Positions 60,415 through 64,000 of a stretch of 64,000 bases of DNA are shown here, one piece after another (position 1 is the first letter of the stretch; each line of letters opens with the position of its first letter). Below the pieces are notes generated by a model. The model saw only the letters and a program-made list of their open reading frames with translations. It made no database searches and was not told the origin of the DNA. Origin of the DNA: Sorangium cellulosum (GTDB lineage Bacteria > Myxococcota_A > Polyangia > Polyangiales > Polyangiaceae); the NCBI RefSeq assembly GCF_002950945.1, contig NZ_CP012673.1, positions 10,988,501 to 11,052,500 on the forward strand, given 5' to 3'. The position numbers and the translations under genes are program-made.

Positions 60415-62173
60415 TCAGCGCGGCTTCACCCGCCATAACGCGACGCCGGCGCGGCGCGCGTCGCCCTCGCGCACAACCACGTAGATCCCGGCCTCGGTCC
60501 AGACCGGGCGCAGCGGGACGACCTCCCCGGCGCGCGTGAGCTGGGCGGCGCGGCCCTCGGGATCGACGGCCCAGAGGTGCACCTCGCCGTGCGGCTCGTC
60601 GCGCCGGATGGGGTCGAGCGCCGTCCCCGCCAGGAAGGCGATCCGCCCGCCGTCGGGCGACCACGCGGGCAGCGTCGTGTCGCCCTCGCCGCGCGTGAGC
60701 AGCCGCGGCGAGGCGGCGTCCTGCTGCACCAGGGCAACATGAAAGTGCAGCTCGCCCACGAGGCGCTCCACGGCCAGGGTGCGGCCGTCGGGGTGGAGCG
60801 CGGGCGCGCGGGCGTCGTGGAGCAGGATGGGCGCGTCCCCGTCCGGAGCGAGCGCGCGCACGCGGTAATGGCCCTGGTCGGAGGCGCGCGAGGTCATCAG
60901 CACGCGGCCCCCGGCGCCGGGCTCGAGGCCGACGACGAGCCGATCGTCCAGCCACCTGCCGCGCGCAGGGCCGTAGAGCGCGCGCACGGAGCCGTCCGGC
61001 GCGCGGCGGCGCACGCCCTCGCCATCGGCGAACAGGAGCGCCTCGCCGCCGGGCTCGCGCGCCCAGACCCGGATCTCCTCGCCGGCGAGGCGCTCGCCCG
61101 ACCCGCGCGGGACCTCGCCGCGCGGGGCGCGGACGAGGCGCGAGCCCCCGCCGATCACGATCACGTCGACGCCCCCGCGGCCGTCGGGGAGGAGGGCGAC
61201 CACCTCCTCCTCCAGCGTGGCCACCCGCTCGACCGCCGCCGCGCCCGGGCCCACCTGCAGCGGCCCCACGGCCTGCGCCTGCTCAGGCTGCCTGGCGAAG
61301 GGGATCGCCGCGGCCACGGCGGCGTCGCCCGCGGGCTCCTGGTCCACGGCGAGCCAGAGCGCGCCGGCGGCGGCCAGGGCCGCGCCGAGGGCGCCGAGCA
61401 GGCCCGCGCGGCGGCGGCGGCGGGCGTGGGCCACGAGCAGGTCGTGCGGGTCGCGCAGGTGGGCGCCGAGCCGCTGGAGCAGGCCCGCCTCGACGCGGAG
61501 ATCGGCGGCGAGCACGTTCGGGGCGCCGCAGTAAACACAACGCGCCATCGCGGCGCCGGCGGCCGGCTCGGGCAGCGGGCCGGCGCACGCGCGGCAGGCC
61601 GGCGGATCCCCGGCCCGCGCGGGCGCGAGCGCGGCGAAGTTCAAGGTGAGCAGGCGCAGCGCGCGGCGGTCCGCGAGCAGCCACCGGACCGCGGCGATGA
61701 GCGCGAGGCAGAGCCCGATCTCCACCGCGCAGAGGCCGCCGAGGCGCGGCAGGCCGGACTCCCGGCCATCGAGGATGGCGAGCGCCACCGCGAACAGCAC
61801 CGCATACGCGCTCGCCGCGACGAGCAGCGCGCCGCCGAGGAACGCGATGGCGTTGGCCGCGTGGGCGCCCGGCTGCCGGACCAGGGCCGCGGCGAGCCGG
61901 TCGTCGGAGGCGCGGGCGGCGGCGGCCTCGCGCAGGGCGCGCACCTTGGCGGCGAGGTCGGAGAGGCACATCGCCATCGTGAGGAGGACGCCCACGTACC
62001 CGAAGATGACGAGCGGCCGGCCGAACGGCAGATCGGGGCCGACCAGATATAAGGAGCTGCGAGGCGCTCGCGCCGACGAGCAGCCAGCTCGGGACGAGGG
62101 TGAGCGCGCGGAAGGCCCCGAGCCCCACGAGCAGCGGAAAGCGCCGCTCCTGATCACGGCGCGGGGCGCTCAT
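60415..62173 (-). pseudogene. Membrane zinc-ribbon and beta-propeller protein, frameshifted
   Basis: The natural N-terminus starts at ATG 62173 (MSAPRRDQERRFPLLVGLG, then a membrane helix LTLVPSWLLVGAS). The rest continues in another frame from about 62070 (SSLYLVGPDLPFGRPLVIFGYVG). Three more membrane helices follow, then a zinc ribbon (CRACAGPLPEP with RCVYCGAPN), a fifth helix, and a TolB/PD40-type propeller (LPAWSPDGGRIAFLAG). Overlaps the upstream gene by 20 bases. The shift lies within about 62040-62090 and may be a sequencing error or a true mutation. Likely a membrane-anchored sensor or scaffold. Confidence 0.65.
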
Positions 62174-62798
62174 GCGGCGAGCTCCGCGCCTCCAGGTGTG
62201 CGGCGAAGTCCGCGGGGGTCCGCGCGCCGTGCTCGAGGACCGCCGCGTAGATGTCCACGCCGCCGACCTGCTCGGGGTACTCGGGCCGGCGCGACCACAC
62301 GTCCTTGATCCAGAGGATCACCTGGCGGAGCTCGGGGTCGAGGTCGCGCAGGCGCCGCGCCGACTCGACCTGCCCGCGCGCGGCGTCCGACTGCCACACC
62401 GAGATGTCGACCTTCCAGGCCTGTCCAGCGGGCGTGTGGTAACGCAGCACGAGGTAGTGACGCTGGTCCTGCGGCCGCCCCGACGGGCTGCGCTCGCCGG
62501 TCTCCTCGCGGTAATGGACCTCCAGGACGCCCGGGTGCGCCAGCACCGGCAGGAGCGCCGTGAACACCTCGCGGGCGCCGGGCGCCCGGCAGCGGACGCC
62601 GAGGTCGAGATCGCGATAGACCATGAGCCCGGAGGCCGCGCTGCCGATCTGCTCCGGGACGCCGAGGCGCGAGGCGCAGGCGAGCAGATCGAGCTGCGTG
62701 AGCACCTCGGCGGCCTCGGCTTGCAGGGCCGCCTGGCGCGCCCAGAGCGCGCCGGCCTCCTCGGGAGAGAGCCGCGTGGGGAGGTCTACTCGAGGCAT
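62154..62798 (-). CDS. Nucleotidyltransferase-like protein
   Basis: 214 residues. SAASGLMVYRDLDLGVRCR resembles the GS-x-DxD core of minimal nucleotidyltransferases, and a partner strand KVDISVWQS supplies a third acidic position. The N-terminal helix is long. Similar proteins of unknown target occur as housekeeping-like predicted NTases; antibiotic-type adenylylation is possible but not indicated. It overlaps the start of the membrane propeller gene by 20 bases, so the pair is an operon. Confidence 0.62.
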   Translation of the reverse strand: MPRVDLPTRLSPEEAGALWARQAALQAEAAEVLTQLDLLACASRLGVPEQIGSAASGLMVYRDLDLGVRCRAPGAREVFTALLPVLAHPGVLEVHYREETGERSPSGRPQDQRHYLVLRYHTPAGQAWKVDISVWQSDAARGQVESARRLRDLDPELRQVILWIKDVWSRRPEYPEQVGGVDIYAAVLEHGARTPADFAAHLEARSSPHERPAP

Positions 62799-63435
62799 GG
62801 TCCGGCGAGCCTACACGGCGCGCCGTCCGGCCGCAGCCGTCGGGCGAGCCCGCGCGAGCGGCGCAGACCAGCAGGCGGACACCCACGCCCTACCTCATCG
62901 ACCCGCGCCGGGCCGGCGAGGCCGCACCGTCACGCCACCCCGATGCGCCCCTCGCGCCGCAGGTGCTCGAGCTGGTGAGCGAGCTGCGCGGTCTCGAGCC
63001 ACCGACGGAAGGCCGGGTTCTTGGCCACGTAGGCGGCGAAGGCGGCGTTCGTGAACGACTGCGGATCGCACCCGCGCGCGGCGGCGATGGCGGCGACGCT
63101 GTCAACCCCACAGCACGAGTCTGCTAAACGCCCGTGCGCGGTCGACCATCGGAGGCCGGCGAGGCGCCGTGTCCCGCGCCGGGCTGCTTGCGCAGATCTG
63201 CTTCTGATCTCGGGCAACGAGCGCAGCCCGGGGCGCCCTCGCCTCACCGCCGTCATGGCCGTGCCGGACGGTCGCCGCGAGCGCGCCGTTGCGAGGCGGT
63301 GTCGCCATCGTGCGCGCGATGGTTTGGAATCGTATCCGCGGCAGCACCTGTGATAGCCGTGCTCCCCAGGGGATCAGCTTCACACCTTGGCCCCCCGTGC
63401 GCTCCGGTGGAAGCGCACCATGACGAGGAGGGACT
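62799..63435. other. Intergenic region before the last gene
   Basis: 637 bases. Holds one weak minus-strand frame (next entry); otherwise GC-rich without recognisable structure. Confidence 0.45.
62930..63256 (-). CDS. Weak small gene candidate, unknown
   Basis: 108 residues, but only the C-terminal ~60 (DSVAAIAAARGCDPQSFTNA through LAHQLEHLRREGRIGVA) are protein-like and helical. The N-terminal part is Arg-rich. It could be a short helical protein starting internally or a remnant. Confidence 0.3.
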   Translation of the reverse strand: MTAVRRGRPGLRSLPEIRSRSAQAARRGTRRLAGLRWSTAHGRLADSCCGVDSVAAIAAARGCDPQSFTNAAFAAYVAKNPAFRRWLETAQLAHQLEHLRREGRIGVA

Positions 63436-64000
63436 ATGAGCCGTCGCGGCAAGATGGGCTTATTCCATACGCTTGGTTTGTTACTCGGCTCCGCGTTGCT
63501 GCCCGGTGCAGCGCACGCGGCGACCACGGCGATCACGTACACCATCAGTCACGCGGACTGCGGCGCCAACAGCTTCGCGCTGTACCTGAACGGCGCGCTG
63601 CTCGACACGCTGGACACCTCGGTCGCCTGCGAGTGCAACAGCACGCCGCAGGTGGTGACCTTCACTGACCCGGCGGTGCTCGAGCTCTACGATCCCGCGA
63701 GCTGTAACGACTTCCAGGTCGAGACGGTCGGCGACCACAACGTCGCGTGGGGCTACGTGCGCGTCGACGTCGCGTCCGACGAGGGGGCGGCGTCGGCGTG
63801 CCTGTTCGACGGCTCGCCGGACAACTTCTCCCCGTCCTGCGCCGATCGGCCCCTCTGCGACGGCTTCACCTTCGAAGTCGGCGCCGTGGGAGACGCGGAT
63901 CCGGACGGCGACGGCGTCGCGACGGGCGCGGGAGCGGCCTGCGACAACTGCGGCAGGACGGCCAACCCGGACCAGGCCGACGGCGACGGCGACGGCGTGG
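63436..64000 (+). CDS. Secreted protein with thrombospondin type-3-like Ca repeats, 3' end outside window
   Basis: 188 residues visible from ATG 63436, preceded by GAGGAGGGA. Signal peptide MGLFHTLGLLLGSALLPGAAHA. A Cys-containing beta domain follows (DCGANSFALYLNGALLDTLD; CECNSTPQVVTF). From ~residue 160 there are DADPDGDGV and CDNCGRTANPDQADGDGDGV segments, the calcium-binding type-3 repeats common in myxobacterial surface proteins, which usually end in a MYXO-CTERM tail. The gene continues past the window. Function unknown; probably surface-attached. Confidence 0.85.
   Translation, partial: MSRRGKMGLFHTLGLLLGSALLPGAAHAATTAITYTISHADCGANSFALYLNGALLDTLDTSVACECNSTPQVVTFTDPAVLELYDPASCNDFQVETVGDHNVAWGYVRVDVASDEGAASACLFDGSPDNFSPSCADRPLCDGFTFEVGAVGDADPDGDGVATGAGAACDNCGRTANPDQADGDGDGV

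Noticed and set aside
62930..63256. Second Nif11-type leader peptide
   Set aside because: FAAYVAKNPAFRRWLE looks vaguely similar, but the order of leader elements and the following core do not fit.

Overview
The window is very high in G+C. Its gene style points to a cellulolytic, predatory myxobacterium, most likely Polyangiales and close to Sorangium. The signs are many lipoproteins with Gly/Ser/Thr-rich linkers behind the lipobox, a MYXO-CTERM-like tail, a Hanks-type Ser/Thr kinase, plant cell-wall hydrolases, a VgrG island, LysR/AraC/ArsR regulators and RiPP genes. This is inference from gene content; no rRNA or tRNA was seen.

Region 1 (1-15.2 kb) is a type VI secretion (VgrG) island. On the minus strand a run reads vgrG, DUF2169+pentapeptide adaptor, pentapeptide protein, DUF3540 protein, DUF4150 (PAAR-like) tip and a small unknown protein. 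On the plus strand are a metzincin-type zinc protease cut by the window edge, two companion genes (one a lipoprotein) and a second DUF2169 protein. An epoxide hydrolase sits between.

Region 2 (15.2-17.6 kb) is a two-gene RiPP-like locus: a precursor with a Nif11-type leader and a C-terminal repeat (about 15 residues, two full copies and one partial), followed by a cytochrome P450 with an unusual I-helix. I know of no characterised pathway of this type, and it is one of the two best candidates for an undescribed system.

Region 3 (17.6-28.8 kb) is a polysaccharide-degradation stretch: GH10 xylanase, beta-helix lipoprotein, a PhyH-type dioxygenase, GH43, GH43-CBM6 with three LacI-type operator-like dyads upstream, a secreted beta-sandwich protein and a royal-jelly/yellow-type protein. 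A CE3-like esterase (42 kb) and a GH5 cellulase (58-59.7 kb) extend this theme.

Region 4 (28.7-45.1 kb) is regulators beside small enzymes: LysR, MarR with a divergent FAD monooxygenase, a lipoprotein HExxH protease, LysR, two ArsR-SRPBCC pairs, an alpha/beta hydrolase beside a truncated SDR, AraC, a SnoaL-like lipoprotein, an NAD-dependent epimerase divergent from AraC across three 19-bp iterons, and a protein kinase.

Region 5 (45.3-53.1 kb) holds a PhyH-type dioxygenase and then a lasso-peptide operon. The operon has a 47-residue precursor with a Trp/Asp-rich 16-residue predicted core, a B2 protease, a cyclase, a PqqD-like B1, an unknown helical protein and a class A FAD monooxygenase. No transporter is adjacent. 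Copies of a 9-bp-period repeat lie at both ends of this region.

Region 6 (53.2-64 kb) has a RoxA-like dihaem cytochrome c, an IS4/IS701-type insertion sequence beside a 127-bp palindrome, the GH5 cellulase, a frameshifted membrane beta-propeller protein, a nucleotidyltransferase-like gene and the start of a secreted protein with thrombospondin type-3-like calcium repeats.
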